A stretch of 64,000 nucleotides of DNA from Agaribacillus aureus (GTDB lineage Bacteria > Bacteroidota > Bacteroidia > Cytophagales > Cyclobacteriaceae), in assembly GCA_030442055.1 (NCBI GenBank), contig JAUJEB010000007.1:186001-250000 (forward strand). The letters run 5' to 3'. Shown one piece after another: positions 1-9,981 of this stretch. The notes under the pieces are model-generated. The model did not search any database and was not told where the DNA came from. It was given only the letters and a program-made list of their open reading frames with translations. A program made the position numbers and the translations under genes. The first letter of the stretch is position 1. The number at the start of each line of letters is the position of its first letter.

Positions 1-425
1 TTGTTTTCATACCTCAAACGCGCAAAGGGTATGGCTACTAATGCGTCTATCCATAAAATGATCGCCATCCAAATGATGTAATGAGCTTTTCCTGCATAAC
101 CCAGGACAGCGGCAATACCAGAAGAAAATACAATCAGATTGATTGAAATGAAGGTACTTAAATAAAAAACAAATGAGCCAGCATTGCGATAGGATTCTTC
201 GGGATTACCTTTGTTGGCAAACCTGAAAAAAGTGGTTTCCATACCAAAGGAATATATCATGATGAAATAGGCAATATAGGTAAACAAATCATTGTATACC
301 CCATATTCCGCCGTATCCAATACCCCCGTATGGAGCGTAACCAGCAAATAGTTCAGGAACCTGCCCAGAATACTTGGTATTCCATAAATGGCCGTCTGGC
401 CCGCCAGTTTTTTTAATGGGTTCAT
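1..425 (-). CDS. Polysaccharide/oligosaccharide flippase, N-terminal part (runs off window)
   Basis: The reading frame starts with ATG at 425 and is still open at base 1, so only about 141 N-terminal residues are visible. It begins MNPLKKLAGQTAIYG and continues with hydrophobic segments, a charged stretch near residue 70 (RFANKGNPEESYR) and more membrane segments. This is the layout of the Wzx/MATE-like lipopolysaccharide biosynthesis flippases common in Bacteroidota, which move lipid-linked sugars across the inner membrane. The gene starts 24 bases after the enoyl-CoA hydratase stop on the same strand, so co-transcription is possible though the functions look unrelated. The exact substrate cannot be told. 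Confidence 0.8.
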   Translation of the reverse strand, partial: MNPLKKLAGQTAIYGIPSILGRFLNYLLVTLHTGVLDTAEYGVYNDLFTYIAYFIMIYSFGMETTFFRFANKGNPEESYRNAGSFVFYLSTFISINLIVFSSGIAAVLGYAGKAHYIIWMAIILWIDALVAIPFARLRYEN

Positions 426-449
426 AGACAGCTCCCGTTAATCCTACGC

Positions 450-1235
450 CTATGCACCCTTAAACTCCGGTTTTCTTTTTTCCAAAAATGCCGAGGTACC
501 CTCTTTAAAATCTTCCGATTTGCAACAGTTTGAAAAGCTATTGGCTTCTGTCTGATAACCCTTTTCTTCAGGGTCGAAAACAGCGTTAACACAATTAATT
601 ACCATCCCGACAGCCAGTGGGGCTTTGCTGATAATCTTGCCAAGTATTTCATGACATTTGTTAACTAATTCATTTTGATCACTTACTACATGATTTACCA
701 ATCCCAGCTTATGCGCCTCCTGTGCTGAGATCATATCTCCGGTCATCATTAATTCCAGTGCTTTTCCCTTGCCTACCAACTGTGTCAACCTTTGTGTACC
801 ACCATATCCCGGAATAACCCCTAAATTAACCTCCGGCTGACCAAATTTGGCATTTTCAGTTGCCACGCGAAGGTGGCACGCCATGGCCAATTCGCAACCA
901 CCACCTAATGCAAAGCCATTTACAGCAGCTATGACGGGCTTTGCGCAATTCTCAATAGAAAAGAATGCTTCCTGACCTTGCTCCGCAAATTTTCTTCCAT
1001 AGGCCGCATTTAATGATGCTATTTCCTTAATATCGGCTCCAGCCACAAAAGCTTTTTCTCCAGCGCCAGTGATGATAATACCTTTTATATCCTTATCGTC
1101 ATAAGCATCTTCAATAGCAGTTTTTATCTCGTTGATAGTGGCAGCGTTTAAGGCGTTTAGCTTATCAGGTCTGTTAATGGTGAGCGTAAGGATGCCGTTT
1201 TGGATATCAGGTATTAAATTTTGGTAGTCTGCCAT
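450..1235 (-). CDS. Enoyl-CoA hydratase/isomerase (crotonase family)
   Basis: A 261-residue crotonase-fold protein, the normal length for a single-domain enoyl-CoA hydratase, which adds water to trans-2-enoyl-CoA in beta-oxidation or short-chain acid metabolism. The oxyanion-hole segments are clear: AGADIKE near residue 67 and GFALGGGCELAMA near 107-119. Both acid/base glutamates of the hydratases are present, in GGCELA and in QPEVNLGVIPGYGGTQRL. ATG start at 1235, with a good Bacteroidota promoter just upstream. No thiolase or hydroxyacyl-CoA dehydrogenase lies beside it, so its chain-length preference is unknown. A role as 3-hydroxybutyryl-CoA dehydratase is possible. Confidence 0.9.
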   Translation of the reverse strand: MADYQNLIPDIQNGILTLTINRPDKLNALNAATINEIKTAIEDAYDDKDIKGIIITGAGEKAFVAGADIKEIASLNAAYGRKFAEQGQEAFFSIENCAKPVIAAVNGFALGGGCELAMACHLRVATENAKFGQPEVNLGVIPGYGGTQRLTQLVGKGKALELMMTGDMISAQEAHKLGLVNHVVSDQNELVNKCHEILGKIISKAPLAVGMVINCVNAVFDPEEKGYQTEANSFSNCCKSEDFKEGTSAFLEKRKPEFKGA

Positions 1236-1254
1236 GTTGGAAATACGTTTTTTT

Positions 1255-1285
1255 CAAAGATAATAGCTGCCTGATGAAACACCAA
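1255..1285 (-). promoter_or_regulatory. Bacteroidota-type promoter for enoyl-CoA hydratase gene
   Basis: On the minus strand the -7 box reads TATCTTTG (bases 1262-1255), a match to TAnnTTTG. A -33 TTG lies at 1285-1283, 20 bases upstream. It would give a leader of roughly 15 bases before the ATG at 1235. Motif match only. Confidence 0.5.
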
Positions 1286-1319
1286 TTTAAATGTACAAAT
1301 AACCGCTTTCGCCTTGTAG

Positions 1320-2273
1320 TTAAGAAAATTGACCGGACCTGCTTTTTAAATTTTCCAATATATCCTTCGTCATTTTTTCCAGGTCATATTCATGCTGCCA
1401 CCCCCAGTCATTCCTTGCCACAGAGTCGTCAATGCTATTGGGCCATGATTGAGCAATGGACTGCCGGAAATCCGGTTTGTAATTGATAATGAAACCAGGT
1501 ATATAACGGCTTATGGCTTCGGCAATTTCTTCCGGACCGAAACTCATAGCGGCCAGGTTGTAGCTGGACCTTACCGAGATATTGCTTTTTTCCGCTGCCA
1601 TCAATTCTATGGTTGCTTTAATGGCATCGGGCATATACATCATCGGAAGCATGGTGCCTTTTTGCAAAAAACAGTCAAAAACCTGTCCAGATAACGCCTT
1701 AAAGAAGATATCTACGGCATAGTCGGTAGTACCGCCGCCGGGCTGGGCTTTGTAGCCGATAAGCCCGGGATACCTGATGCTCCGGATGTCCACACCATAT
1801 TTTAAAAAATAATACTCACACCATCTTTCTCCTGCCAGCTTGCTGATACCGTAAACTGTGTTAGGATTCATGACAGTGGTTTGGGGGGTCATGTCGGCCG
1901 GGGTATCCGGTCCGAAAATGGCAATGGAACTGGGCCAGTAAATTTTGCTGATCTTTTTTTCCCTGGCAATGTCAAGGCTGTTGATTAAGCCTTCCATATT
2001 TAATTTCCATGCAAATTTTGGATTTTTTTCTCCGATAGCGGATAATATGGCAGCCAAATTGTAGATCTCATCAATTTCATATTTGTCTACCACTTCCCCG
2101 AAGGCCTTTTTGTTTAAAACATCCAGGTGCTCAAAAAAATCGTCCGCCAAATCCATTTTGGGCGCATTAATGTCCGAGGCGATGACGTTTTTGTATCCGT
2201 AAAGATCACGGAGGGCTGTGGTTAGCTCATAACCCAGCTGCCCACAGGCCCCAATAATTAAGATTTTTTTCAT
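1320..2273 (-). CDS. L-threonine 3-dehydrogenase, SDR (epimerase-like) type
   Basis: A 317-residue extended short-chain dehydrogenase taken from the ATG at 2273. The open frame runs 37 codons further upstream, but the nucleotide-binding motif (GACGQLG) must sit at the very N terminus, which fixes the start at MKKILIIGACG. The catalytic Tyr/Lys pair is in TVYGISKLAGERWCEYY. That segment and the PQTTVMNP lead-in are typical of the NAD-dependent threonine dehydrogenases related to UDP-galactose epimerase, not the zinc-dependent E. coli enzyme. It oxidises threonine to 2-amino-3-ketobutyrate. The next enzyme of the pathway, kbl, is divergently transcribed 278 bases away. Confidence 0.88.
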   Translation of the reverse strand: MKKILIIGACGQLGYELTTALRDLYGYKNVIASDINAPKMDLADDFFEHLDVLNKKAFGEVVDKYEIDEIYNLAAILSAIGEKNPKFAWKLNMEGLINSLDIAREKKISKIYWPSSIAIFGPDTPADMTPQTTVMNPNTVYGISKLAGERWCEYYFLKYGVDIRSIRYPGLIGYKAQPGGGTTDYAVDIFFKALSGQVFDCFLQKGTMLPMMYMPDAIKATIELMAAEKSNISVRSSYNLAAMSFGPEEIAEAISRYIPGFIINYKPDFRQSIAQSWPNSIDDSVARNDWGWQHEYDLEKMTKDILENLKSRSGQFS

Positions 2274-2455
2274 ATTTTCAGGTTTATTGAGCGCGAAAAT
2301 AATAATTATCATCCATAAATTGCAATTAGCGGAACGTCCATTAAAAATTGGCAAATTTTCAGGAGCTGCTTGCGCTTTGAACATTTTTGTAATTCCTGTT
2401 TTTTTGGCTTCGGTGAAGTCAGAATGGCATTTTTTAGGGAAAATAAGTTTTTACT

Positions 2456-2484
2456 TTTGACCAATCGGGAAATTTTTATATTTG
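2456..2484 (+). promoter_or_regulatory. Bacteroidota-type promoter for kbl
   Basis: TTTG at 2456-2459, a 17-base spacer, then TATATTTG at 2477-2484, a full match to the TTTG/TAnnTTTG pattern. It implies an untranslated leader of about 60 bases before the kbl ATG. Motif match only. Confidence 0.6.
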
Positions 2485-2551
2485 TGCCAACCGTCGGCAG
2501 CAGTATCAGGCACCGCCGGGATCAATGAACAAACAACATAAATAGAATATT

Positions 2552-3742
2552 ATGTACAAGAGCATAAAACCCTTTTTGAAACAAGAATTAGAAGACATTA
2601 AATCCGCCGGTTTATTCAAAAATGAAAGGATTATCACCACGCCTCAGGGGGCTGACATCAAAACCTCGAAAGGAGAAGAAGTTATTAATTTTTGTGCCAA
2701 TAATTATCTTGGACTGTCCTCTCATCCAAAAGTAATTGAAGCGGCAAAGCAAGCCATCGATACCCACGGTTTTGGCATGTCCTCTGTACGATTCATATGT
2801 GGCACCCAGGATATTCATAAGGAACTGGAACAAAAGATTTCGGCTTTTTTAGGAACGGAAGATACCATTTTATACGCTGCAGCTTTCGATGCAAATGGCG
2901 GTGTATTTGAACCACTTTTAGGTCCTGAGGACGCTATCATATCTGATGCCCTGAATCATGCATCGATCATCGACGGCGTAAGATTGTGTAAGGCCCAGCG
3001 CTTCAGGTACAAACACAACGATATGCAGGATCTTGAGGAGCAGCTAAAAAATGCTGCCAGCTGTAAGCAAAAGATTATTGTCACCGATGGGGCTTTTTCT
3101 ATGGATGGCACCATTGCCAAATTAGACGAAATCTGTGATCTTGCGGATCAATTTGGTGCGTTGGTCATGTCTGATGAGTGCCATGCGACCGGATTTATGG
3201 GAAAAACAGGCAGGGGTGTTTACGAGTACAGAGGTGTAATGGATAGGATTGATATTATTACCAGCACTCTTGGAAAAGCCCTGGGTGGCGCCTCGGGTGG
3301 ATTTACGTCCGGTAAAAAAGAGATTATAGCCATGTTACGACAGCGGTCCAGACCGTATCTTTTTTCCAATACACTGGCACCCAGCATTGTGGGCGCTTCA
3401 ATCGCCGTCTTTGATATGCTGACGGAGACCACAGCGCTCAGGGATAAGCTGGAATCAAATACCAGCTACTTCAGAAGTAAAATGACCGAGGCAGGATTTG
3501 ATATTAAAGCGGGTGAACATCCAATCGTTCCGATTATGTTGTATGATGCTGTGCTGTCACAACAATTTGCTGAAAAGCTGCTGGATAAGGGAATTTATGT
3601 AATCGGGTTTTATTTTCCTGTTGTTCCCAAAGGCCAGGCAAGGATAAGAGTGCAGATATCAGCTGTACATGAAAAACATCACCTGGATTCGGCTATCACA
3701 GCCTTTACGGAAGTAGGAAAAGAATTGGGTGTACTGGATTAG
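2552..3742 (+). CDS. kbl: Glycine C-acetyltransferase (2-amino-3-ketobutyrate CoA ligase)
   Basis: A 396-residue alpha-oxoamine synthase, the family's usual length. It splits 2-amino-3-ketobutyrate with CoA into glycine and acetyl-CoA, finishing the threonine catabolic route begun by the divergent dehydrogenase. PLP-site features: [12 protein letters not shown] near residue 131, [10 protein letters not shown] near 177, [11 protein letters not shown] near 207, and the Schiff-base lysine K242 in [14 protein letters not shown]. The related 8-amino-7-oxononanoate synthase and serine palmitoyltransferase share the fold, but the pairing with a threonine dehydrogenase and the [14 protein letters not shown]-terminal segment favour Kbl. 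Only 11 bases separate its stop from that of the convergent downstream gene. Confidence 0.93.
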   Translation: MYKSIKPFLKQELEDIKSAGLFKNERIITTPQGADIKTSKGEEVINFCANNYLGLSSHPKVIEAAKQAIDTHGFGMSSVRFICGTQDIHKELEQKISAFLGTEDTILYAAAFDANGGVFEPLLGPEDAIISDALNHASIIDGVRLCKAQRFRYKHNDMQDLEEQLKNAASCKQKIIVTDGAFSMDGTIAKLDEICDLADQFGALVMSDECHATGFMGKTGRGVYEYRGVMDRIDIITSTLGKALGGASGGFTSGKKEIIAMLRQRSRPYLFSNTLAPSIVGASIAVFDMLTETTALRDKLESNTSYFRSKMTEAGFDIKAGEHPIVPIMLYDAVLSQQFAEKLLDKGIYVIGFYFPVVPKGQARIRVQISAVHEKHHLDSAITAFTEVGKELGVLD

Positions 3743-3753
3743 ATTGGCAGCAT

Positions 3754-4659
3754 TTATTGCCGTGCTGTAAATTCAAATCCCATTTCATTGATCAATTGCT
3801 CCTTTTGAATGTGTGTAAGGTTGGCATCGCCTAAGAAACTGGTGGCTGCCAATCGTTGAAATTTCCTGATTCTCTTCGAGTCATAAAGGGCCAGGGATTT
3901 TTTTAGAGAGAGTACGGTTTCAAATGGTTTTCTTTGGTTGTAGTAGTAAATGGCGTTGTTGAAATGTTGTAGTCCGGCCAGTTCAGTAAGCGTAATACTA
4001 TTGTTGATCGAAAATGAGTGTTGATACAAATTCTCTTTGGCGCCAATTCTCAAAATGTTCCGGGTCTCTTCTTCTGAGGTAATGTATTGTTTAATTCTGT
4101 CATTAATGCTGCGTTCATCATATACCAAACCACCGGTTGGATCAGTAGATTCGATAAGAAATCTTTCATTATTGGTGTAGGCGATGACTAATACATGGAA
4201 ATCAAACTCTTTAATTTCATAGTCGATTCCAAGACGGTCCAGTATCAAGGTGAAAAAGGCGGTGCCGGAGACACAATCGTATTTTCCGCTGTGGAGAATG
4301 TCCTCCACCGATGTGTGCGCCTCATAATGCTTTAAGTATTTTCTATGTGTACGATAAAAGAGATAATTAAAAAATCGATGATCGCTTTTTATCCTGTTTC
4401 TTTTGGCATCTAACTTTTTGATAAAGGCATTAAAACCGTCAATAGAGGCGATAACATTACTTTGATCAGTCTCCCCTTTGCCATCCAGGAAAAGGTTTAG
4501 ATGGGAATTGCCGTGATCAGTAATTGCTTTTGAGACTGTACTTGCCGGTTGTATATCCACCCGATTTTCCAAATAATCCATCTTACTGCTGAATTGCCCC
4601 ACAACAATAAGGCTATTAAACAGTAAGGAGATAAATAATATGGTAACTACAGGTTTCAA
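3754..4659 (-). CDS. Secreted transglutaminase-like domain protein
   Basis: A 301-residue protein with a clear signal peptide ending near VVGQ (residue 22). The middle third has the transglutaminase/cysteine-protease layout: a cysteine in GKYDCVSGTAFF (about residue 129), a histidine in FDFHVLVIAY (about 154) and an aspartate in ESTDPTGG (about 172), in the right order and spacing for a catalytic triad. The C-terminal third looks helical (YYYNQRKPFETVLSLKKSLALYDSKR), like TPR-type helices. The substrate is unknown. A minus-strand TAnnTTTG box (TATCTTTG) lies at 4705-4698 but lacks a well-placed -33 element. Confidence 0.6.
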   Translation of the reverse strand: MKPVVTILFISLLFNSLIVVGQFSSKMDYLENRVDIQPASTVSKAITDHGNSHLNLFLDGKGETDQSNVIASIDGFNAFIKKLDAKRNRIKSDHRFFNYLFYRTHRKYLKHYEAHTSVEDILHSGKYDCVSGTAFFTLILDRLGIDYEIKEFDFHVLVIAYTNNERFLIESTDPTGGLVYDERSINDRIKQYITSEEETRNILRIGAKENLYQHSFSINNSITLTELAGLQHFNNAIYYYNQRKPFETVLSLKKSLALYDSKRIRKFQRLAATSFLGDANLTHIQKEQLINEMGFEFTARQ

Positions 4660-4904
4660 TATTATGTTAATGTTAACTTATTATTAATATTTAACGACAA
4701 AGATAACATAAAATTAACAATTAATTAATAATAAAAAATTTGATTTCAGGCTCAAATTACTGTTGTAAGGTTTTGGGCTATTTAAAACTTTTTGGATGTC
4801 GCTGTTTGTTGGCGGATAATACTGTTGACTATTATTTATTAGCGTCGACGGCAATGAATCGGTTGGGACCACGTTGTAAACAGCAGAAGATTAATTGTTG
4901 AGGA

Positions 4905-5300
4905 ATGAAATCCATTGTTATTGTTGCCTTGATGTTGCTGGTACTTTCCTGTAATCAAAACAAGGATACTGATTTACTGGTTGGGACATGGAAAGCCCGG
5001 TGGCATGATAAAAGTGCTATGGGCCATGGCATTCCAGGTATTAATTGCAGAACAATGGATGGTGCCGTTGATTTTAGGCGTGACGGCCAGGTGAATATGA
5101 AAGCTTATGGTCATGAAGGTTGCATTTTCATGGAAGACACCGTCATGCACACGTTAAACTGGACACTCATCGGAGATAGTTTGCAATTGTCTGATGGCAA
5201 AAGCCAGTCATCTATGACCTACAGAATCGTGAGCCGTCAAAAAAATGTAATTCAATGTAGCCTGATAGGCGATATTGAATTGAAGTTGACAAGAAATTGA
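4905..5300 (+). CDS. Small lipocalin-like lipoprotein, function unknown
   Basis: A 131-residue protein whose N terminus is a lipoprotein signal (MKSIVIVALMLLVLSC, lipidated Cys at 16). The rest is short beta strands with LVGTWKARW at the start and ELKLTRN at the end, which resembles the lipocalin-like DUF families that begin with a GTW motif. Three further cysteines (in GINCRTMDG, HEGCIFME and VIQCSLIGD) could form disulfides. It stands alone, ahead of the methionine leader. No specific function can be assigned. Confidence 0.65.
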   Translation: MKSIVIVALMLLVLSCNQNKDTDLLVGTWKARWHDKSAMGHGIPGINCRTMDGAVDFRRDGQVNMKAYGHEGCIFMEDTVMHTLNWTLIGDSLQLSDGKSQSSMTYRIVSRQKNVIQCSLIGDIELKLTRN

Positions 5301-5319
5301 TTTTAGTTTGCCGGCAAAA

Positions 5320-5351
5320 TTTGGAAACAATCAAATTTGTTTTTACGTTTG
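5320..5351 (+). promoter_or_regulatory. Bacteroidota-type promoter of the met leader
   Basis: TTTG at 5320-5323, a 20-base spacer, then TACGTTTG at 5344-5351. The riboswitch P1 helix begins 28 bases downstream, so transcription would start just before the aptamer, as expected for a riboswitch-controlled operon. Confidence 0.6.
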
Positions 5352-5378
5352 TACCTTCAAGTCAATTAATTTTAATTG

Positions 5379-5478
5379 ATTTATAAAGAAGCGTTGAGAG
5401 ACAGGCTCGATGAAACGCTAGCAACCTGAGTACTTATTCAAGGTGCTAATTCCTGATCCCGAAGGGGAAAATATAAAT
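5379..5478 (+). promoter_or_regulatory. SAM-I (S-box) riboswitch aptamer
   Basis: The conserved S-box landmarks appear in order: a GAGAGA-type segment (5396-5401), GATGAAACGC (5409-5418), TAGCAACCTG (5420-5429), AGGTGCTAATTCCTG (5441-5455) and the P4 hairpin TTCC/GGGAA. P1 forms between ATTTATA (5379-5385) and TATAAAT (5472-5478). P2 forms between GCGTT and AACGC. This family binds S-adenosylmethionine and lowers expression of sulfur amino-acid genes. It lies upstream of metY-metX-hom, the expected targets. The expression platform is unusual: P1 closes only nine bases before the ATG of a short leader ORF, and no clear intrinsic terminator follows. Confidence 0.95.
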
Positions 5479-5487
5479 TGGTTAACT

Positions 5488-5622
5488 ATGAAAACCCAAA
5501 TCATTTATTTGCAATCAAGGGATTTTAAAGTTGCTGCGATCATCAGCGATTGTCGCGGACTTATAAATTCACTATTTATTTATCATCATCAGGTGCCTAT
5601 GTCGATGCCTTGTTGTTGTTAA
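5488..5622 (+). CDS. Poly-cysteine leader peptide (44 aa) between riboswitch and metY
   Basis: ATG at 5488 to TAA at 5620-5622, an uninterrupted 44-codon frame. It starts MKTQIIYLQSRDFKVAAII and ends VPMSMPCCC, so two Met codons and three consecutive TGT Cys codons fall in the last seven sense codons before the stop. The start codon is nine bases downstream of the riboswitch P1 3' strand, and metY begins 99 bases after the stop. No signal peptide or known domain is visible. Poly-Cys upstream ORFs are known cysteine-responsive attenuators in mycobacteria; applying that here is inference. It could also be a functional small peptide or a chance ORF, but the codon clustering argues against chance. 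Confidence 0.6.
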   Translation: MKTQIIYLQSRDFKVAAIISDCRGLINSLFIYHHQVPMSMPCCC

Positions 5623-5661
5623 AGCTTAGTGTCTTTACATGAAATCTATTGATTTAAATGA

Positions 5662-7047
<1,386 letters not shown>

Positions 7048-7061
7048 GTATTAAGATAACT

Positions 7062-8108
7062 ATGTTAAAACATCATATATTTGAATATAAAGAAGACTTT
7101 AAATTGGAATCGGGTGAGTGTTTACCCGGTTTCAATTTAAATTTTACCACTTACGGCACTTTAAACGACCGCCGGGATAATGTCATTTGGGTTTGTCATG
7201 CGCTCACTGCCAATTCCGACTTCACGGAATGGTGGCCGGGATTGTTTGGCAAGGGAAGATTGTATGATCCTTCCAGGTATTTTGTCATTTGCGCCAATAT
7301 GCTTGGCGGATGCTATGGCTCAACCGGACCCCTTTCGATAAATCCAAAAACAGGAATGCCTTTTTTTCATGATTTTCCTAACTTAACAAATCGGGATATC
7401 GTCAATGCTTTTGATCTGTTAAGGCAAGATCTTGACATTGAAAATGTCCATACCCTTGTTGGTGGCTCTTTGGGTGGTCAGCACGCATTGGAGTGGGTCA
7501 TAAAAAAGCCGGAGATTTTTAATAACCTGGTGGTTATAGCTTCCAATGCTAAACATTCCCCTTGGGGAATTGCCTTTAACGAGTCACAGCGTCAGGCAAT
7601 TGCCATGGATCTGACATGGAAATTAAACACTGAAAAAGCCGGTATGAACGGTATGAAAGTAGCCAGATCCATTGCCTTGCTTTCCTACCGTCACTATGCC
7701 ACCTACCTGGCCACCCAGGAAGAAGAGAATGACGATGTGAAAGATAATTTCAAGGCTTCCTCCTATCAGGTTTATCAAGGTGATAAACTGGCCAAAAGAT
7801 TTAATGCCTTTTCTTACTGGACCCTGTCAAAAGCCATGGATTCTCATAATCTGGGCAGAGGGCGAGGTGGAATTCTTAAAGCCCTCCAAAGCATCAAAGC
7901 CAAGGCTCTGTTTGTATCTATTACAACTGACCAACTCTTTCCTGTCAGCGAACAAAAATTCCTGGCTGACCATGTAAACGATGCTACATTTGAGATCATT
8001 GATTCCAGCTATGGGCATGATGGCTTTCTGATAGAAGCCAAACAGCTGACCAGCGCTATTGCCAATTTTTATAAAGAAAACAAGCTAAACCCAGAGATTG
8101 CACGATGA
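7062..8108 (+). CDS. metX: Homoserine O-acetyltransferase
   Basis: A 348-residue alpha/beta hydrolase-fold acyltransferase of the MetX family, which activates homoserine with acetyl-CoA for MetY. The catalytic triad is visible: nucleophile S136 in LVGGSLGGQHALEW, D290 in ITTDQLFPVSEQ and H319 in SYGHDGFLIE. Other MetX hallmarks are CHALTANSD near residue 45 and ANMLGGCYGSTGP near 79-90. Some MetX proteins prefer succinyl-CoA and sequence reading alone cannot settle this, but adjacency to MetY supports acetyl. Its stop overlaps the hom start by four bases (ATGA), so translation is probably coupled. Confidence 0.95.
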   Translation: MLKHHIFEYKEDFKLESGECLPGFNLNFTTYGTLNDRRDNVIWVCHALTANSDFTEWWPGLFGKGRLYDPSRYFVICANMLGGCYGSTGPLSINPKTGMPFFHDFPNLTNRDIVNAFDLLRQDLDIENVHTLVGGSLGGQHALEWVIKKPEIFNNLVVIASNAKHSPWGIAFNESQRQAIAMDLTWKLNTEKAGMNGMKVARSIALLSYRHYATYLATQEEENDDVKDNFKASSYQVYQGDKLAKRFNAFSYWTLSKAMDSHNLGRGRGGILKALQSIKAKALFVSITTDQLFPVSEQKFLADHVNDATFEIIDSSYGHDGFLIEAKQLTSAIANFYKENKLNPEIAR

Positions 8109-9349
8109 AAAAGAAGAAGGTAGCCTTATTTGGCTTTGGTTGCGTCGGTCAGGGATTGTACGATATTATACAACAAGAAAATAATCTTCCATTTGAGATT
8201 AGTAAGATTTGTGTCAAAGACCCCCAAAAAAAACGCGATCTGCCCAACAACATATTCACCTATAATAAACACGAAATTCTCGATGATCAAGAAATTGACA
8301 TCATTGCTGAGGCCATTAGCGATGACGACGAAGCCTTAGAAATCGCCCGGCTTGGATTGCGTAACGGGAAAAACATTATTTCAGCATCTAAAAAAATGTT
8401 GGCTGAAAATCTGACAGAATTAATTGAATTGGAAAAAAACTCCCAGGGATCTATCATTTATGAAGCTTCAGTATGTGGCAGCATCCCTATCCTTCGAACG
8501 TTGCAGGATTATTATAAAAATAGCTCGATTTATGGCCTTTTTGGGATTCTAAATGGTTCTTCCAACTATATTCTGAGCAAAATAACTGGCGAGGGGCTCA
8601 CTTACCAGGTGGCATTGAAGCAGGCACAGGAGCTTGGATTTGCCGAAATAGACCCGAGCCTGGATGTTGGTGGATTTGATGCCTCCAATAAACTGTGCAT
8701 TCTGGCGCGACACGGGTTCCAGCTTCCGTTGGGCACCAGTGATATTTTTCAGTTTGGTATTCAGCGCATTTCAGAACATGAAATTTCTTATGCGGTAAAG
8801 AAAGATTACAAAATCAAGCAGGTGGCTCTATTGCGAAAGACAACCGGGGGCCGCTACCTGACGATGGTAATGCCAGCCTATATTCAGGAAGATAGTCCAC
8901 TCTACCAAATCGATAACGAATACAACGGCGTGCTGTTACAGTCCAATTTTATGGGGGAACAACTTTTTACAGGCAAAGGAGCGGGTGGCCACCCAACAGG
9001 TTGGGCTATGTTTTCTGATCTATTAGCCATGACCAATGGCTATCATTATAGCTACAACGCTGGCAGCAGAGATGATACCGGGTTGTCGGATGAAGACTTT
9101 TCTTTAAACATCTACCTAAGATGTGAGTCGGATACGGTTTTAAAAGAACTCGACTTTGATTTGTTGGAAGATTTGTCCTTAGGTACCTCTTATCGATTCG
9201 TATATGGTTCGGTGAGACTCAGTAATCTGCAAAAGTTTAAATCCTCCGAACATTTTAATGCGGTATTTCTCACGCTGGATTTACAGCACTTATTAGATCA
9301 ACTCGAGCGTCCGTCGGAAAAAAGCTCTGTGGTTAATGAGATTGCATGA
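8105..9349 (+). CDS. hom: Homoserine dehydrogenase (monofunctional)
   Basis: A 414-residue protein that reduces aspartate semialdehyde to homoserine, the precursor used by MetX. The N terminus carries the NAD(P) motif VALFGFGCVGQG. SASKKMLAEN (near 95), YEASVCGSIPILR (near 120) and GILNGSSNYILSKI (near 145) are the catalytic-domain landmarks. FTGKGAGGHPTGWAM (near 290) is the homoserine dehydrogenase GAG signature. About 85 C-terminal residues follow (NIYLRCESDTVLKELDF), which fit a short ACT-like regulatory domain. No fused aspartokinase is present. It is the last gene of the riboswitch operon and is followed by a strong hairpin. Confidence 0.93.
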   Translation: MKKKKVALFGFGCVGQGLYDIIQQENNLPFEISKICVKDPQKKRDLPNNIFTYNKHEILDDQEIDIIAEAISDDDEALEIARLGLRNGKNIISASKKMLAENLTELIELEKNSQGSIIYEASVCGSIPILRTLQDYYKNSSIYGLFGILNGSSNYILSKITGEGLTYQVALKQAQELGFAEIDPSLDVGGFDASNKLCILARHGFQLPLGTSDIFQFGIQRISEHEISYAVKKDYKIKQVALLRKTTGGRYLTMVMPAYIQEDSPLYQIDNEYNGVLLQSNFMGEQLFTGKGAGGHPTGWAMFSDLLAMTNGYHYSYNAGSRDDTGLSDEDFSLNIYLRCESDTVLKELDFDLLEDLSLGTSYRFVYGSVRLSNLQKFKSSEHFNAVFLTLDLQHLLDQLERPSEKSSVVNEIA

Positions 9350-9392
9350 GGCGTAGCAACAATCATCTGAATTAATAACGGTAATTATATAT

Positions 9393-9435
9393 AAGCACAA
9401 AAGGTTTAACCATGACAGTTAAACCTTTTGTGCTT
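9393..9435 (+). terminator. Terminator-like perfect hairpin after hom
   Basis: The arms AAGCACAAAAGGTTTAAC (9393-9410) and GTTAAACCTTTTGTGCTT (9418-9435) are perfectly complementary over 18 bases around a seven-base loop. It lies 44 bases past the hom stop with no competing gene. The T tract after it is weak, so it may act as a 3'-end stabiliser as much as a terminator. Confidence 0.65.
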
Positions 9436-9981
9436 TATGATATTTTGATTCCAAACAGCCCGCTGAGTGGCATATTTAATTTTTGATACCCCGGTTTAAA
9501 AATTCTCAGACCCGCTGGTTGCCTCCGGTATGCTCCGCTCAATAAATAGATAGGTTGTCTTTGTTTAGAAAAACAAGATAATTTGATTTTTTTTAGAATT
9601 TTGACGAAAAAGACTGATGGAACGTTACATTATCAACACCTACTTACGCGCTAAAAATAAATCTTCTGTGATTCCATAATAATTTTGCGAAATCACACTA
9701 ACTTTTTATAAAGCAGCAGGTTATATCAGGCCGACCGCCACCGTTATTGTTGTGAAGTTTGAAAAAGAGTGCCTGTGTCGGAACGCGAATAGAAATTTGT
9801 CAGCTTGTGCGTGAGTGTTTTCAGATAGAAAAAATTTGATTTTTTAAAGAAATGATTCCGAAATAGCCTAGTACTAAATTAATCAATATTTAATTTTACA
9901 ATTAATGATTATAAATGATCTTTGAATTGTCAATACCAATTACTCAACCAAAAACAGCTAAATGCTTAAATAGAAGCAACC
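9436..9981. other. Gene-free stretch between met operon and AsmA gene
   Basis: About 545 bases with no reading frame of note on either strand. I see no tRNA, repeat or clear TAnnTTTG promoter. It is A+T-rich, with two copies of ATTTGATTTTTT (near 9580 and 9833) that are probably chance in such sequence. Confidence 0.4.

Noticed and set aside
9393-9435. Start of a CRISPR array or attachment site
   Set aside because: The palindrome occurs once, with no repeated spacers and no integrase or cas genes nearby.
9436-9981. tRNA or small RNA gene in the long gap after the met operon
   Set aside because: No cloverleaf, CCA end or conserved RNA motif could be found by eye.
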